This document shows positions 43,788 to 52,611 of a DNA stretch of 64,000 nucleotides, piece by piece. Below the pieces are notes generated by a model that did no database searches, was not told the DNA's origin, and saw only the letters and a list, made by a program, of their open reading frames with translations. Within the stretch, counting starts at the first letter, position 1, and every line of letters begins with the position of its first letter. The position numbers and the translations under genes are program-made. The stretch is from assembly GCA_014879575.1 (NCBI GenBank), contig JACSRU010000150.1, forward strand, positions 62,001 through 126,000. The letters run 5' to 3'. The DNA is from Chthoniobacterales bacterium. GTDB lineage: Bacteria; Verrucomicrobiota; Verrucomicrobiia; Chthoniobacterales; Terrimicrobiaceae.

Positions 43788-45097
43788 TGTCTGTCGGTTG
43801 GGAGGACTTCCTTTGTCGTCCACTTGAGCAAGGGTCTGAAAAATCCCGGCAGGCTCCCCTTGTAAGCTCCCCGAATGACAAGGTCGTTCATGTCATCCTC
43901 CACCAAAATGCTCAGGGCGTCGTTGGCCAGGGCGTGGGAATCTCCCGTCTCTGTGTCGCCCCCCACTCCGAAGGTGAACAACAAACGTCCGGGCGAAAAG
44001 AACCTCCCCGGAAATTCGAGGTGCGCGGAATAATGCCCGCGCGCAACCGGCACATTCCTTGCCTCCAGGCCTGCGTCGCCGGTCCAGAAAAGGATGTTGC
44101 CTAGTTCGTCGCTCACGATGCACGCCGGACGCAAGGGATGCCCCCCCTGGTGGACCTCGTAGTCAAATTCGAGACGGAACCCCTCGCTTGTGGCCACTTT
44201 TTCCACAATGGTCCCGGCGGCATTTACCAAGCGGCAGGAAATCAGCTTTACGATATCATCCCCCGGACGTTCGCTTTCCTGGAAGACGACTTCCGATTGA
44301 CTCGCTGTGGATTTCCACGAACCAAAAATGCCCGCCGCCTCCCGCTGGGCGGCCTGATATTTTTCCAGCGCCTTGTTGGTTTCGTCATCGCAGATCACCT
44401 CTCCGCGCTGGAGACAAATGGCGCGCGTGCATAGCTTCCTCACCTGCCCGGCGCCATGCGAAACAAAGAGGACCGTGCGTCCGTCCCGGATGATCTCCTG
44501 CAGCCGTTGGATGCAGCGGTTCTGGAATTGCTGGTCGCCGACGGAGAGCACCTCGTCCACAATCAAAATTTCGGACTCCAAAAAGGCGGCCACCGAGAAG
44601 GCCAGGCGGACATACATCCCGCTGGAATAGCGCTTCACGGGCGTGTCGATAAATTTTTCGACCCCGGCAAAGGACACCACGCTGTCGAACTTCGCGTCGA
44701 TTTCGGGACGTTTCATGCCTTGGATCGCGCCGTTGAGATAGACATTTTCCCGGCCGGTCATCTCGGGGTTGAACCCCGTGCCCACCTCAAGGAGACTGCC
44801 CACTCGTCCGTTGATTCTGACCGTGCCGGTCGTTGGCGAGGTGATCCGGGAGAGGATTTTCAGCAGGGTGGACTTGCCGGCCCCGTTGGCTCCGATGATC
44901 CCGACGGTTTCCCCCTCGCGGATTTGAAAATTGACATCCTTCAACGCCCAGAATTCGCTGGCGGCTTCCTCCGGAGCAGCCTGACTTCTCTTTTCGCGCC
45001 CCTTCAAAAACCAGGCGATCTCACGCAAGAGAACCTTGCGGTCGATCATCCCGAGTTGGTAGCGCTTCGAGAGGTTTTCTACGGAAATGGAGAGCAT
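43784..45097 (-). CDS. wzt: Wzt: ATPase of polysaccharide ABC-2 exporter with C-terminal glycan-binding domain
   Basis: A 437-residue protein. VGIIGANGAGKSTLLKILSR (Walker A near 70), VKRYSSGMYVRLAFSVAAFL (signature) and ILIVDEVLSVGDQQFQNRC (Walker B) are Wzt/TagH-like. From about residue 260 an extra beta-rich domain (LISCRLVNAAGTIVEKVATS, FRLEFDYEVHQGG, AHLEFPGRFFSPGRLLFTFG) matches the Wzt C-terminal domain. In E. coli O9a that domain recognises the capped chain end before export. The ATG at 45097 lies 11 bases after wzm; the open frame upstream runs through wzm and is not used. Confidence 0.93.
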   Translation of the reverse strand: MLSISVENLSKRYQLGMIDRKVLLREIAWFLKGREKRSQAAPEEAASEFWALKDVNFQIREGETVGIIGANGAGKSTLLKILSRITSPTTGTVRINGRVGSLLEVGTGFNPEMTGRENVYLNGAIQGMKRPEIDAKFDSVVSFAGVEKFIDTPVKRYSSGMYVRLAFSVAAFLESEILIVDEVLSVGDQQFQNRCIQRLQEIIRDGRTVLFVSHGAGQVRKLCTRAICLQRGEVICDDETNKALEKYQAAQREAAGIFGSWKSTASQSEVVFQESERPGDDIVKLISCRLVNAAGTIVEKVATSEGFRLEFDYEVHQGGHPLRPACIVSDELGNILFWTGDAGLEARNVPVARGHYSAHLEFPGRFFSPGRLLFTFGVGGDTETGDSHALANDALSILVEDDMNDLVIRGAYKGSLPGFFRPLLKWTTKEVLPTDRQ

Positions 45098-45108
45098 GGA
45101 AAGAAACC

Positions 45109-45966
45109 TCAAATGGTATCGGCAAAGTTTTTTTCCGCCCGGCCGAATTCGATAATCCCGACGCCAAAGATCCCGACCGTTATGGCGACGCTGACGAGCC
45201 ACTGCCAGATCTCGACCTCGCCACGACCCATCAGGGCAAAGCGGAAGGCCTCCACGATGGGAACGACAGGGTTCAGGATCATGACCCATTGATATTCCGG
45301 CTGCACCATGGACCGGGGAAAAAAGATGCAACTGGCATACATCCAGAGTTGGATGCCGGGCGGCACCGCCATCTGGAGATCCTTGAAGCGTGTGGTCAGG
45401 GCGGAAATCAGGCACCCACACCCCATCCCGAGCATTGCGGTCTGCAGGATGAGAAACGGAATGATGATCACCCGGAAGCTGGCTTCGATCGGATACCCCG
45501 CGATCAAGAAATAGACGTAAAACCCGAGAAAGATCAGGAACTGGATGAGAAAGTGCCACATCGCCACCAGGCTCTGGGCAATCGGCACGGAGAGCCGCGG
45601 GAAATAAATCTTCGTGAAAAGATGGGCGTTGCCGGAGAAGGAATTCGAGGTCCGGCTCAGCACCGCCGAAAAATAGAACCAGATCGTGACCCCGCTCAGG
45701 TAGAAAAGAAATTTCGGCGTCTCGTTCGTGGGCAGATTGGCGATTTTCCCAAAGACAATCGTCATGACGACGCTGGAAATGATCGGTTGCACGAAGAACC
45801 AGACCGGCCCAAGGATCGTTTGCTTGTGCTGGGTGACGAGGTCGCGGCGGACAAACTGGTAAACCAGATCCCGGTATCTCCAAAGTTCCCGGAACGGGAT
45901 GTCGAAGAGCGGCTTTTTCGGCGTCACAACTGCCGTCCACCGTTGTTGGTTTTCTTGAGAATTCAT
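45109..45966 (-). CDS. wzm: Wzm: ABC-2 permease of polysaccharide exporter
   Basis: A 285-residue permease. RDLVYQFVRRDLVTQHKQTI and LGPVWFFVQPIISSVVMTIV are the classical ABC-2 polysaccharide-exporter start, and six membrane segments can be counted (for example FLIQFLIFLGFYVYFLIAGY, IIPFLILQTAMLGMGCGCLI). YQWVMILNPVVPIVEAFRFA is the conserved C-terminal loop. With Wzt it exports a completed, lipid-linked polysaccharide across the inner membrane. It is the first exporter gene after cysNC, 36 bases away. Confidence 0.94.
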   Translation of the reverse strand: MNSQENQQRWTAVVTPKKPLFDIPFRELWRYRDLVYQFVRRDLVTQHKQTILGPVWFFVQPIISSVVMTIVFGKIANLPTNETPKFLFYLSGVTIWFYFSAVLSRTSNSFSGNAHLFTKIYFPRLSVPIAQSLVAMWHFLIQFLIFLGFYVYFLIAGYPIEASFRVIIIPFLILQTAMLGMGCGCLISALTTRFKDLQMAVPPGIQLWMYASCIFFPRSMVQPEYQWVMILNPVVPIVEAFRFALMGRGEVEIWQWLVSVAITVGIFGVGIIEFGRAEKNFADTI

Positions 45967-46002
45967 GTCCTGCGGGATTTGTGAGGTTGCGAGCCGTTCT
46001 TT

Positions 46003-47910
46003 TCAGGTTTCAAGGATTTTGGCGGCGCGCAGAAACCGCACGACTTCTTCCGCGAGATCCTCTGCGGAGTGGGAGGCCGAAGCCAGACGGAGATCGGGGG
46101 ATTCCGGAACCTCATACGGCGAGTCAATCCCCGTAAAGTTTTTCAGTTCCCCTTTCCGGGCCTTCGCATAGAGCCCCTTGGGATCCCGCTTCTCGACCAC
46201 GGCCAGAGGGGCGTCCACGAAGACTTCGAAAAATTCCCCCTCGGGCATCAGATCCCGCGCCGTCCGCCGCTCGGATCGGAACGGGGAAATAAAGGCGGTG
46301 AGCACGATGAGTCCGGCGTCCGCCATGAGCTTGGCCACTTCCGCGACCCGCCGGATGTTTTCGACACGGTCCTCGTTGGTGAACCCGAGATCCTTGTTCA
46401 GCCCATGACGCACATTGTCGCCGTCGAGCAGATAGGTATGCCGTCCGAGGGCATACAACTTCTTTTCCACCATGTTGGCGATGGTGGATTTTCCGGATCC
46501 GGACAGTCCGGTGAACCAGAGCACGCAGGCCTTTTGGCCTTTGATCGCGGAGCGGGCCGCCTGATCTACATCGAAGTGCTGCATATGGATGTTGTGCGAA
46601 CGGCGCAGGGCAAACTGGATCATGCCGGCTCCCACCGTATGATTGGTCAGCCGGTCAATGAGGATGAACCCCCCAGTGTGGCGGTTCGTCGCATAGGCGT
46701 CGAACGGAAGCGGACGGTCCACCGTCATATTGCACATGCCGATGGCATTGATCTCGAGCTTCTTTGCCGCGACGTGCTCGATGGTGTTCACATTCACCTG
46801 ATACTTGATTTCTGTGATCGAGGCATTGGCGGTCAGGGCACCCGATTTCAAAATGTATGAGCGCCCGGGCAGCATCGGATCTTCGTGCATCCAGACCAGG
46901 GCAACGACAAACTGGTCGGCCACTTCGGCGGGGTCGACGGCGGAGGAAACAACGTCGCCCCGGGAAATGTCTCTCTCGTCTTCGAGCACCAGCGTGACGG
47001 CTTGCCCGGCGACGGCGTCCTGCTGGTCGCCGGAGAATGTCACAATCCTCGCCACCCGGCTCTCCTGGCCGGATGGCTGGACGCGCACCCGGTCGCCGAC
47101 GGCGATGCGCCCGCCCGCAATCGTCCCCGCAAGTCCCCGGAAGTCCAGGTTCGGACGGTTCACCCACTGGACGGGCATCCGGAACGGCGCCCGGCTCAGC
47201 CGGTCTTCATCAATCTCCACCGTCTCCAGGCACCCCAGCAGGGTGGGACCATGATACCACGGCATCCCGGCTCCCGGCTCGATGATATTGTCCCCTCGCA
47301 GCGCGGAGACCGGAAGGAATAGGGGCTTCTCAATGCCGATGCGCCCCGCGAATTCCTGGTAGTCCTCCCGGATTTTTTGAAAGGTGGTTTCGCAGAAACC
47401 CACGAGGTCCATTTTATTGACCGCCACGATGATGTTGCGGATTCCCAGGAGGGACACCAGATAACTGTGCCGCCGGGTTTGCGTGAGCACCCCCTTGCGG
47501 GCATCCACCAGGAGCACCGCAGCGTCCGCAGTCGAGGCGCCGGTCACCATGTTCCGCGTGTATTGCTCATGCCCGGGAGTGTCCGCGACAATGAACTTGC
47601 GCCTGTCGGTCGAAAAAAACCGGTAGGCCACATCAATCGTGATCCCCTGCTCGCGCTCGGCGGCCAGCCCATCCACCAACAAGGCAAAATCCACCGCTTC
47701 CCCCTGGGTTCCGAATTTTTTGGAATCGGCTTCCACAGCGGCGAGTTGATCCTCGAAGAGCATTTTCGATTCGTAGAGCAGCCGTCCAATGAGCGTGCTC
47801 TTCCCGTCGTCCACGCTCCCACAGGTGATGAACCGCAGGAGCTGCTTGCGTTCGTGCGCGCGGAGATAAGCCTCGATGTCCGCCAGCTTCGGATCGGTGG
47901 GGCTGCCCAT
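46003..47910 (-). CDS. cysNC: CysNC: ATP sulfurylase GTPase subunit fused to APS kinase
   Basis: A 635-residue fusion. The GTPase part has [20 protein letters not shown] (G1, about 26-45), [18 protein letters not shown] (G3) and [11 protein letters not shown] (G4), then EF-Tu-like barrels. The C-terminal 190 residues are APS kinase: [40 protein letters not shown] and [20 protein letters not shown]. With CysD it forms APS from sulfate and ATP and phosphorylates it to PAPS, the sulfotransferase donor. The ATG at 47910 shares one base with the cysD stop (TGATG). Confidence 0.95.
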   Translation of the reverse strand: MGSPTDPKLADIEAYLRAHERKQLLRFITCGSVDDGKSTLIGRLLYESKMLFEDQLAAVEADSKKFGTQGEAVDFALLVDGLAAEREQGITIDVAYRFFSTDRRKFIVADTPGHEQYTRNMVTGASTADAAVLLVDARKGVLTQTRRHSYLVSLLGIRNIIVAVNKMDLVGFCETTFQKIREDYQEFAGRIGIEKPLFLPVSALRGDNIIEPGAGMPWYHGPTLLGCLETVEIDEDRLSRAPFRMPVQWVNRPNLDFRGLAGTIAGGRIAVGDRVRVQPSGQESRVARIVTFSGDQQDAVAGQAVTLVLEDERDISRGDVVSSAVDPAEVADQFVVALVWMHEDPMLPGRSYILKSGALTANASITEIKYQVNVNTIEHVAAKKLEINAIGMCNMTVDRPLPFDAYATNRHTGGFILIDRLTNHTVGAGMIQFALRRSHNIHMQHFDVDQAARSAIKGQKACVLWFTGLSGSGKSTIANMVEKKLYALGRHTYLLDGDNVRHGLNKDLGFTNEDRVENIRRVAEVAKLMADAGLIVLTAFISPFRSERRTARDLMPEGEFFEVFVDAPLAVVEKRDPKGLYAKARKGELKNFTGIDSPYEVPESPDLRLASASHSAEDLAEEVVRFLRAAKILET

Positions 47911-48803
47911 CAGAAATATCCCTCCTGTTTTTTCTTCTCCATCGAGGCGGCGGTGTCGTGATCGATCACCCGGCCATGGCGTTCCGAGGTTTTGGTCAGA
48001 AGCATTTCCTGAATGATTGCCGGAAGCGTATCGGCTTCCGACTCGACCGCGCTCGTCAGCGGATAGCATCCGAGCGTGCGGAAACGAACCTTCCGAAAAA
48101 CCGGCTCCTCGCCGGCCCGCAATGGCATCCGCTCGTCGTCCACCATGATCAACAATCCGTCGCGCTCAACGACCGGCCGATGATCCGCAAAATACAATGG
48201 CACGATCGGAATCTGCTCCAGGTGGATGTATTGCCAGATGTCGAGTTCAGTCCAGTTTGAGAGCGGGAAAATCCGGATCGATTCCCCTTTGTGCTTGCGG
48301 GCATTGTAGATCTGCCAAAGTTCCGGACGCTGATTTTTCGGATCCCAACGGTGGTGGGCGGAACGAAAGGAAAAAATCCGCTCCTTGGCGCGGGATTTCT
48401 CCTCGTCCCGGCGGGCTCCCCCCAGCGCGGCATCAAATCCATATTTCTCCAAGGCCTGCTTGAGCCCCTCGGTTTTCATGATGTCCGTGTGGATCGAGGA
48501 TCCGTGCGTGAAGGGATTGATGTCCTGCTCGATCCCTTCCGGATTGATGTGGACGATGAGGTCCATGCCGGATTCGGCGGCCATCCGGTCGCGCAACTCA
48601 TACATGGCGCGGAACTTCCACCGCGTGTCCACGTGCAGCAACGGAAACGGCGGGACCGCCGGATAGAAGGCCTTCCGGGCCAGATGCAACATTACGGCAC
48701 TGTCCTTGCCAATCGAATACAACATCACCGGATTCGCGGTCTCGGCCACCACCTCCCGCAGGATGTGAAGGCTCTCGGCTTCCAGCTGTTGCAGATGGGT
48801 CAT
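47910..48803 (-). CDS. cysD: Sulfate adenylyltransferase subunit CysD
   Basis: A 297-residue PP-loop protein. [20 protein letters not shown] (SIGKDS at 30-35), [40 protein letters not shown] and [20 protein letters not shown] are all diagnostic for CysD. It forms the ATP sulfurylase complex with CysN. The ATG at 48803 has a purine-rich tract GGAGGAAAGGGGG upstream. It heads the run of coupled genes that continues into the exporter, so sulfate activation and glycan synthesis may be co-regulated. Confidence 0.96.
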   Translation of the reverse strand: MTHLQQLEAESLHILREVVAETANPVMLYSIGKDSAVMLHLARKAFYPAVPPFPLLHVDTRWKFRAMYELRDRMAAESGMDLIVHINPEGIEQDINPFTHGSSIHTDIMKTEGLKQALEKYGFDAALGGARRDEEKSRAKERIFSFRSAHHRWDPKNQRPELWQIYNARKHKGESIRIFPLSNWTELDIWQYIHLEQIPIVPLYFADHRPVVERDGLLIMVDDERMPLRAGEEPVFRKVRFRTLGCYPLTSAVESEADTLPAIIQEMLLTKTSERHGRVIDHDTAASMEKKKQEGYF

Positions 48804-48910
48804 GCCGCTGCCCCCTTTCCTCCCCAACCTTCCGCCTGCCCCCGTCTCTCCCCTCCGCTCAAGACAGGCTGCCGCCTTTGGTCATCAGCGGGATTTTTCC
48901 ACTGGTCCAT
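48800..48910 (-). CDS. Possible 36-residue leader ORF upstream of cysD
   Basis: An open frame beginning [19 protein letters not shown] lies in the 162-base region between the regulator gene and cysD. It has AGGA about 9 bases before its ATG (48910), and its TGA overlaps the cysD ATG (ATGA). It has no Cys or Met run, so it does not look like an amino-acid attenuator peptide. It may couple translation of cysD or simply be a chance frame in GC-rich DNA. I see no convincing promoter in this region. Confidence 0.3.
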   Translation of the reverse strand: MDQWKNPADDQRRQPVLSGGERRGQAEGWGGKGAAA

Positions 48911-48965
48911 GCAGAATTTCCTGGTCTTTTTCCCCCTCTTCACAGGCTTGCGCCTTCCCGACACG

Positions 48966-49475
48966 CTACCTCACCAAAAATTTTAATATCCAGGGCATCA
49001 TCTTCTGCCCTTTCTCCATCCAGTGCTTGAGGCGGTCGATTCTCTCAAACGCGGCCTTGCGCTCCTTCGGACTCATCGCCTCCGCAAGGCCTTCCATCCG
49101 CTCAATACGTTGCAGGGATCTCTCCAGGCGGGGCCTCAACTCTTCCTTGATGAACGATGAGGCAAAGCGACTCAGTTCCAAGTCCGCCACATAGCGATCC
49201 CGACGCTCCCCAGGGGTATAAACCACCTTCACGGCCCCCACGGCTCTCAAAAGCTTCAACCCCTGGCTCGCCGCACCCAGACTGATCTGCAAACGCTCCA
49301 TCAGGTCGTCCATCGCTAACGGACGCGTCGCCACAAACAGGAGCCCGTAGATCTCCCCAACCGATTTGGGCAGCCCAATCAACTTGAAAAAATTGATGAA
49401 CATCTCGATCGCCTCGATGTCCAGCTCGCTTAGCCGCCCCTTCCCCTCCGTCACTGACTCGCCGGTGGAACTCAT
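48966..49475 (-). CDS. GbsR/MarR-type HTH transcriptional regulator
   Basis: A 169-residue protein with a winged-helix domain. AIEMFINFFKLIGLPKSVGE, IYGLLFVATRPLAMDDLMER, LQISLGAASQGLKLLRAVGA and VKVVYTPGERRDRYVADLEL are typical of GbsR-family regulators. The C-terminal 70 residues form long helices (ERSLQRIERMEGLAEAMSPK) that would dimerise. It lies upstream of cysD on the same strand and may control the sulfation and polysaccharide genes, or only itself. The ligand is unknown. Confidence 0.87.
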   Translation of the reverse strand: MSSTGESVTEGKGRLSELDIEAIEMFINFFKLIGLPKSVGEIYGLLFVATRPLAMDDLMERLQISLGAASQGLKLLRAVGAVKVVYTPGERRDRYVADLELSRFASSFIKEELRPRLERSLQRIERMEGLAEAMSPKERKAAFERIDRLKHWMEKGQKMMPWILKFLVR

Positions 49476-49558
49476 TGCCCAGAAGCCAACACCCGTTTCG
49501 CATTTGATTCAATAAAAAATGAAATGAATGATGACGCTGAATTTTCATGGGGGATGTC
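49476..49558 (-). promoter_or_regulatory. AT-rich upstream region of the GbsR-type gene
   Basis: These 83 bases separate the metalloprotease stop from the regulator start and are clearly more AT-rich than the surroundings. Around 49507-49536 there is ATTTGATTCAAT and AATGAAATGAAT with an A-run between, an imperfect inverted arrangement. Such a site could be an autoregulatory operator or an UP-element with promoter. The -10 and -35 boxes cannot be fixed with confidence. Confidence 0.3.
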
Positions 49559-49897
49559 CTATCCGAGTCCGCGGTCTTCGACCTCCTGCTCGTCCCAACC
49601 GAGGAGGTGACCGATTTCGTGGAGGAGGGTGATGCGGACTTCCTCGGGGAAGGGATGGGATTCGTCCTGGGCGTAGCTGTGGATGTTTTGGAGCCAGAGG
49701 CGGATGCGGGCCACGGGGTATTCCTCGAAGTAGCCGAGGGTATCGGGTTCGATGCCTTCGGCGAAGTCCTGTTGGGACGGGTGTTTTTCGAGGAGCACCG
49801 GCACGTCGAGGAGAGCCTTTCGAACGGGTTCGGGCAGCTCGGCAATGGTTGCGGCGACTTCCGTCTCCGCAATTTTGAGGAGTTCCCGCCAGTCCAT
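49559..49897 (-). CDS. Minimal zinc metallopeptidase (Zincin_1/MMP-like family)
   Basis: A 112-residue protein. The C-terminus carries LLHEIGHLLGWDEQEVEDRG, with the zinc motif HExxHxxGxxD/E. Upstream are ELPEPVRKALLDVPVLLEKH and LGYFEEYPVARIRLWLQNIH, the usual layout of the PF06262-type 'metallopeptidase family' proteins. Substrates are unknown. It is divergent from zwf; the ATG at 49897 avoids overlap with zwf, which the longer frame to 49990 would create. Confidence 0.8.
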   Translation of the reverse strand: MDWRELLKIAETEVAATIAELPEPVRKALLDVPVLLEKHPSQQDFAEGIEPDTLGYFEEYPVARIRLWLQNIHSYAQDESHPFPEEVRITLLHEIGHLLGWDEQEVEDRGLG

Positions 49898-49973
49898 GAG
49901 GGGCAGCGTAGCGAGAAAATCTGAAAACAGAACTTTTGTTTGCGGGGAAGATTTCCGATACTCCGTCCCCACG

Positions 49974-51509
49974 ATGTTGAATTCCGTCATTCAAGCCAAT
50001 CCGCTCCGCGAGGGTCTGGGGAGCCGGACCGCTCCGGAGTCCTGCACGCTGGTCATCTTTGGTGCGACCGGTGACCTCACGCACCGCAAACTGATCCCCG
50101 CGCTTTACAATCTTGCGGCGGATGGAACCCTGCCGCCGGCCATGAGCGTGGTCGGCTTCGCGCGCCGCGACAAAACCGACGACGGATTCCGCGGGGAATT
50201 AAGGGAGGCGGCACGGAAATTTTCCCGTCAGGGGATCAATGAGGAACTCTGGACGAGTTTTGCGACGATGATTTCCTACCACCGGAGCGAGTTCCACGAC
50301 ATCACAGGCTACGAATCGCTGGCGAAACGCCTCGACACCCTGGACGCCACGATGGGGACGCGCGGCAACCGGCTCTTCTACCTGGCGGCTGCCCCGGATC
50401 AGTTTGAGGTCATTTTGGAAAACCTGAGAAAAAGCGGGCTGAACCAGGGGAAGAATGGCGGGTGGGCGCGCGTGATTGTGGAAAAACCCTTCGGCACCGA
50501 CCTCCCGAGTGCCCGCCATCTGAATGACTTGGTGGAAGACGCCTTTCCCGAGGCAGACACCTACCGGATTGATCATTATCTGGGCAAGGAGACGGCACAA
50601 AACATCATGGTCCTCCGCTTTGCCAACGCCCTCTTCGAGGCGATGTGGAATGCCCGGTATATTGATCACGTCCAGATCACGGCCAGCGAGCCGCTCGGTG
50701 TCGAGGGGCGCGCTGGTTACTACGACAAGTCCGGCGCTCTCCGGGACATGGTTCAAAACCATCTGCTCCAGCTTCTGTGTCTCACCGCCATGGAACCGCC
50801 GACCGGTCTCGACGCGGACGCGATCCGCGATGAGAAGGTCAAGGTGCTCCGCTCGCTCCGGCCGCTTGAAGGGGCCGAGGTGGCCAAGCATGTGATTCGC
50901 GGACAATACGGTGCCGGAGCCATCAACGGCAAGCGGGTGGCAGCCTACCGGGACGAAGCCAATGTGGATCCCGAATCCGCAACCGAAACGTTCGTTGCCC
51001 TCCAGATCAATGTCGATAACTGGCGCTGGGCGGGAGTTCCGTTCTTTGTCCGTGTCGGCAAGCGCCTCCCGAAAGGCGGAACCGAAATCGCCGTCCACTT
51101 CAAAAGCGTGCCACCCGTGCTCTTCAAAGCCACCGGTGAGGCGGTGGATGACAATGTGCTCGTCATCCGCATCCAGCCGGATGAGGGGATCTCGCTGCGA
51201 ATGAGCGCAAAAATGCCGGGCGCCAGTCTCCGCATCGAACCGGTCCGGATGGATTTCCATTACGGCACCAGCTTTGGAAAGGCGACGCCGGAAGCCTACG
51301 AGCGCCTCCTCCTCGATGCCATGAGCGGGGATCCGACGCTTTTCGCGCGTCGCGATGAAGTCGAGCAAGCCTGGAAATTTGTGGATGCCATCCACAAGGC
51401 CTGGGCGGAATCCTCCGAGGATCTGAATTTTTATGCGTCCGGAAGCTGGGGCCCCGCCGAGGCGGAGGATCTCATCAAACGTCATGGGGCAACATGGAGA
51501 CGCCTGTAA
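49974..51509 (+). CDS. zwf: Glucose-6-phosphate 1-dehydrogenase
   Basis: A 511-residue protein. TLVIFGATGDLTHRKLIPAL near residue 26 binds NADP. RVIVEKPFGTDLPSARHLND and TYRIDHYLGKETAQNIMVLR (with the catalytic His) are the family signatures; GVEGRAGYYDKSGALRDMVQ and NHLLQLLCLTAMEPPTGLDA follow. It makes 6-phosphogluconolactone and NADPH at the entry of the oxidative pentose-phosphate pathway. The 16-base overlap with opcA indicates co-translation. The ATG at 49974 was chosen over upstream in-frame codons, which lie inside the divergent gene. Confidence 0.96.
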   Translation: MLNSVIQANPLREGLGSRTAPESCTLVIFGATGDLTHRKLIPALYNLAADGTLPPAMSVVGFARRDKTDDGFRGELREAARKFSRQGINEELWTSFATMISYHRSEFHDITGYESLAKRLDTLDATMGTRGNRLFYLAAAPDQFEVILENLRKSGLNQGKNGGWARVIVEKPFGTDLPSARHLNDLVEDAFPEADTYRIDHYLGKETAQNIMVLRFANALFEAMWNARYIDHVQITASEPLGVEGRAGYYDKSGALRDMVQNHLLQLLCLTAMEPPTGLDADAIRDEKVKVLRSLRPLEGAEVAKHVIRGQYGAGAINGKRVAAYRDEANVDPESATETFVALQINVDNWRWAGVPFFVRVGKRLPKGGTEIAVHFKSVPPVLFKATGEAVDDNVLVIRIQPDEGISLRMSAKMPGASLRIEPVRMDFHYGTSFGKATPEAYERLLLDAMSGDPTLFARRDEVEQAWKFVDAIHKAWAESSEDLNFYASGSWGPAEAEDLIKRHGATWRRL

Positions 51510-52552
51510 ACGAACCGGGTCTCCCGGTGGAAATTGGGCGGATTGACCGGGAGCTCAACCGTCTCTGGGAGGCGGGCGGCGACACGAAGGCCCGCGCCTC
51601 GCTCCTCAACCTGGTGATCTATACCGAGAATCCGGGGTCTCTGGCTGAAAATACGGATCTGCTTTCGCGCATCGCCACCCAACACGCCTTTCGCGCCATT
51701 TTGATCCTGGCAGATCCCAAGGCGCGGACTTCCGAGGCCCGCGCATGGATCAACACCCACTGCCACCTGGCCGGCAAGGACGGACACCAGATCTGCTCGG
51801 AACAAATCACCTTCCGCCTTGATGGTGAAACCGCCACTGCGCTTCCCAACATCGTCTTTTCCCACCTCGATTCCGACCTCCCCCTTTGCTTCTGGTCCCA
51901 GGCGGAATTCCACGAACCGCTGGACAGCCAACTTTGGGCGTGGGTGGACCGGCTCATTTTCGATAGCGCAACCTGGCAGCACCCCGCCGCGCAATTTGCC
52001 CTGTCCCGAAAAATCCTGTCTCTCACAAAAGGAAAAACCATCCTCTGCGACCTGAACTGGACGCGCCTCCACCACTGGCGGGTGGCTCTCGCCAATATTT
52101 TTGATCACGCTGCCGCCCTCGCCTGCCTGCCGGAGATCGCCCACATCCGCATCGGGCGCGCCGACACCGAGAGGGTCAAGGCCCTCCTCCTGCTCGGATG
52201 GCTTTCCGCCCAGCTCGGTTGGAGCCTCCGGTCTCCGGACCACCACCTCGTCAAAAAGAATGGGCATCGCGTTGCCTGGGAAATCTTTGACGCACCGGGA
52301 TCCGGCATCTCGCTCGTCGAACTCTCGGGTGAGAATTTTCGCTTCAGCATCGAGCGCCCGGAAAAGGACGGTTTTTTCCACATTCGCATGCAATCTCCCG
52401 GCATCCCGGAACACGCGATCACCATCGGTGCCGGTCCGGATCGCGTCGGCACCACCCTGCTGGCGGAACTCAGCCGCGGCGGCCGACACCCCCTCTACGC
52501 CCCGGCTATCGAAGCCATCCGCCCCCTGCTCGAATCCCTGCAATGCCCGTAA
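51494..52552 (+). CDS. opcA: Glucose-6-phosphate dehydrogenase assembly protein OpcA
   Basis: A 352-residue protein. RASLLNLVIYTENPGSLAEN, HAFRAILILADPKARTSEAR, LPLCFWSQAEFHEPLDSQLW and LCDLNWTRLHHWRVALANIF are the conserved OpcA blocks. OpcA activates G6PDH allosterically or assists its assembly in cyanobacteria, where it also links it to thioredoxin control. Its pairing with zwf is typical. It starts inside the end of zwf and converges on glyS, separated by an inverted-repeat element. Confidence 0.92.
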   Translation: METPVNEPGLPVEIGRIDRELNRLWEAGGDTKARASLLNLVIYTENPGSLAENTDLLSRIATQHAFRAILILADPKARTSEARAWINTHCHLAGKDGHQICSEQITFRLDGETATALPNIVFSHLDSDLPLCFWSQAEFHEPLDSQLWAWVDRLIFDSATWQHPAAQFALSRKILSLTKGKTILCDLNWTRLHHWRVALANIFDHAAALACLPEIAHIRIGRADTERVKALLLLGWLSAQLGWSLRSPDHHLVKKNGHRVAWEIFDAPGSGISLVELSGENFRFSIERPEKDGFFHIRMQSPGIPEHAITIGAGPDRVGTTLLAELSRGGRHPLYAPAIEAIRPLLESLQCP

Positions 52553-52611
52553 TCCGTCCGACCCAACGGATCGGACACCCAAGCACCGACTCCCCGGCAG
52601 ACTGACCCCCA

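Noticed and set aside
45098-45940. Open frame continuous with wzt upstream, suggesting a giant fusion protein.
   Set aside because: It overlaps wzm in another frame and has no transporter-like sequence; the Wzt family start is at 45097.
48804-48965. Riboswitch (SAM- or cysteine-related) in front of cysD.
   Set aside because: No recognisable aptamer pattern or terminator/antiterminator pair; the region is purine-rich and partly taken by a possible short frame.
52556-52576. Terminator hairpin after opcA (GTCCGA ... TCGGAC).
   Set aside because: The stem is only 6 pairs with a 9-base loop and no T-tract; the inverted-repeat element just downstream is a better candidate.
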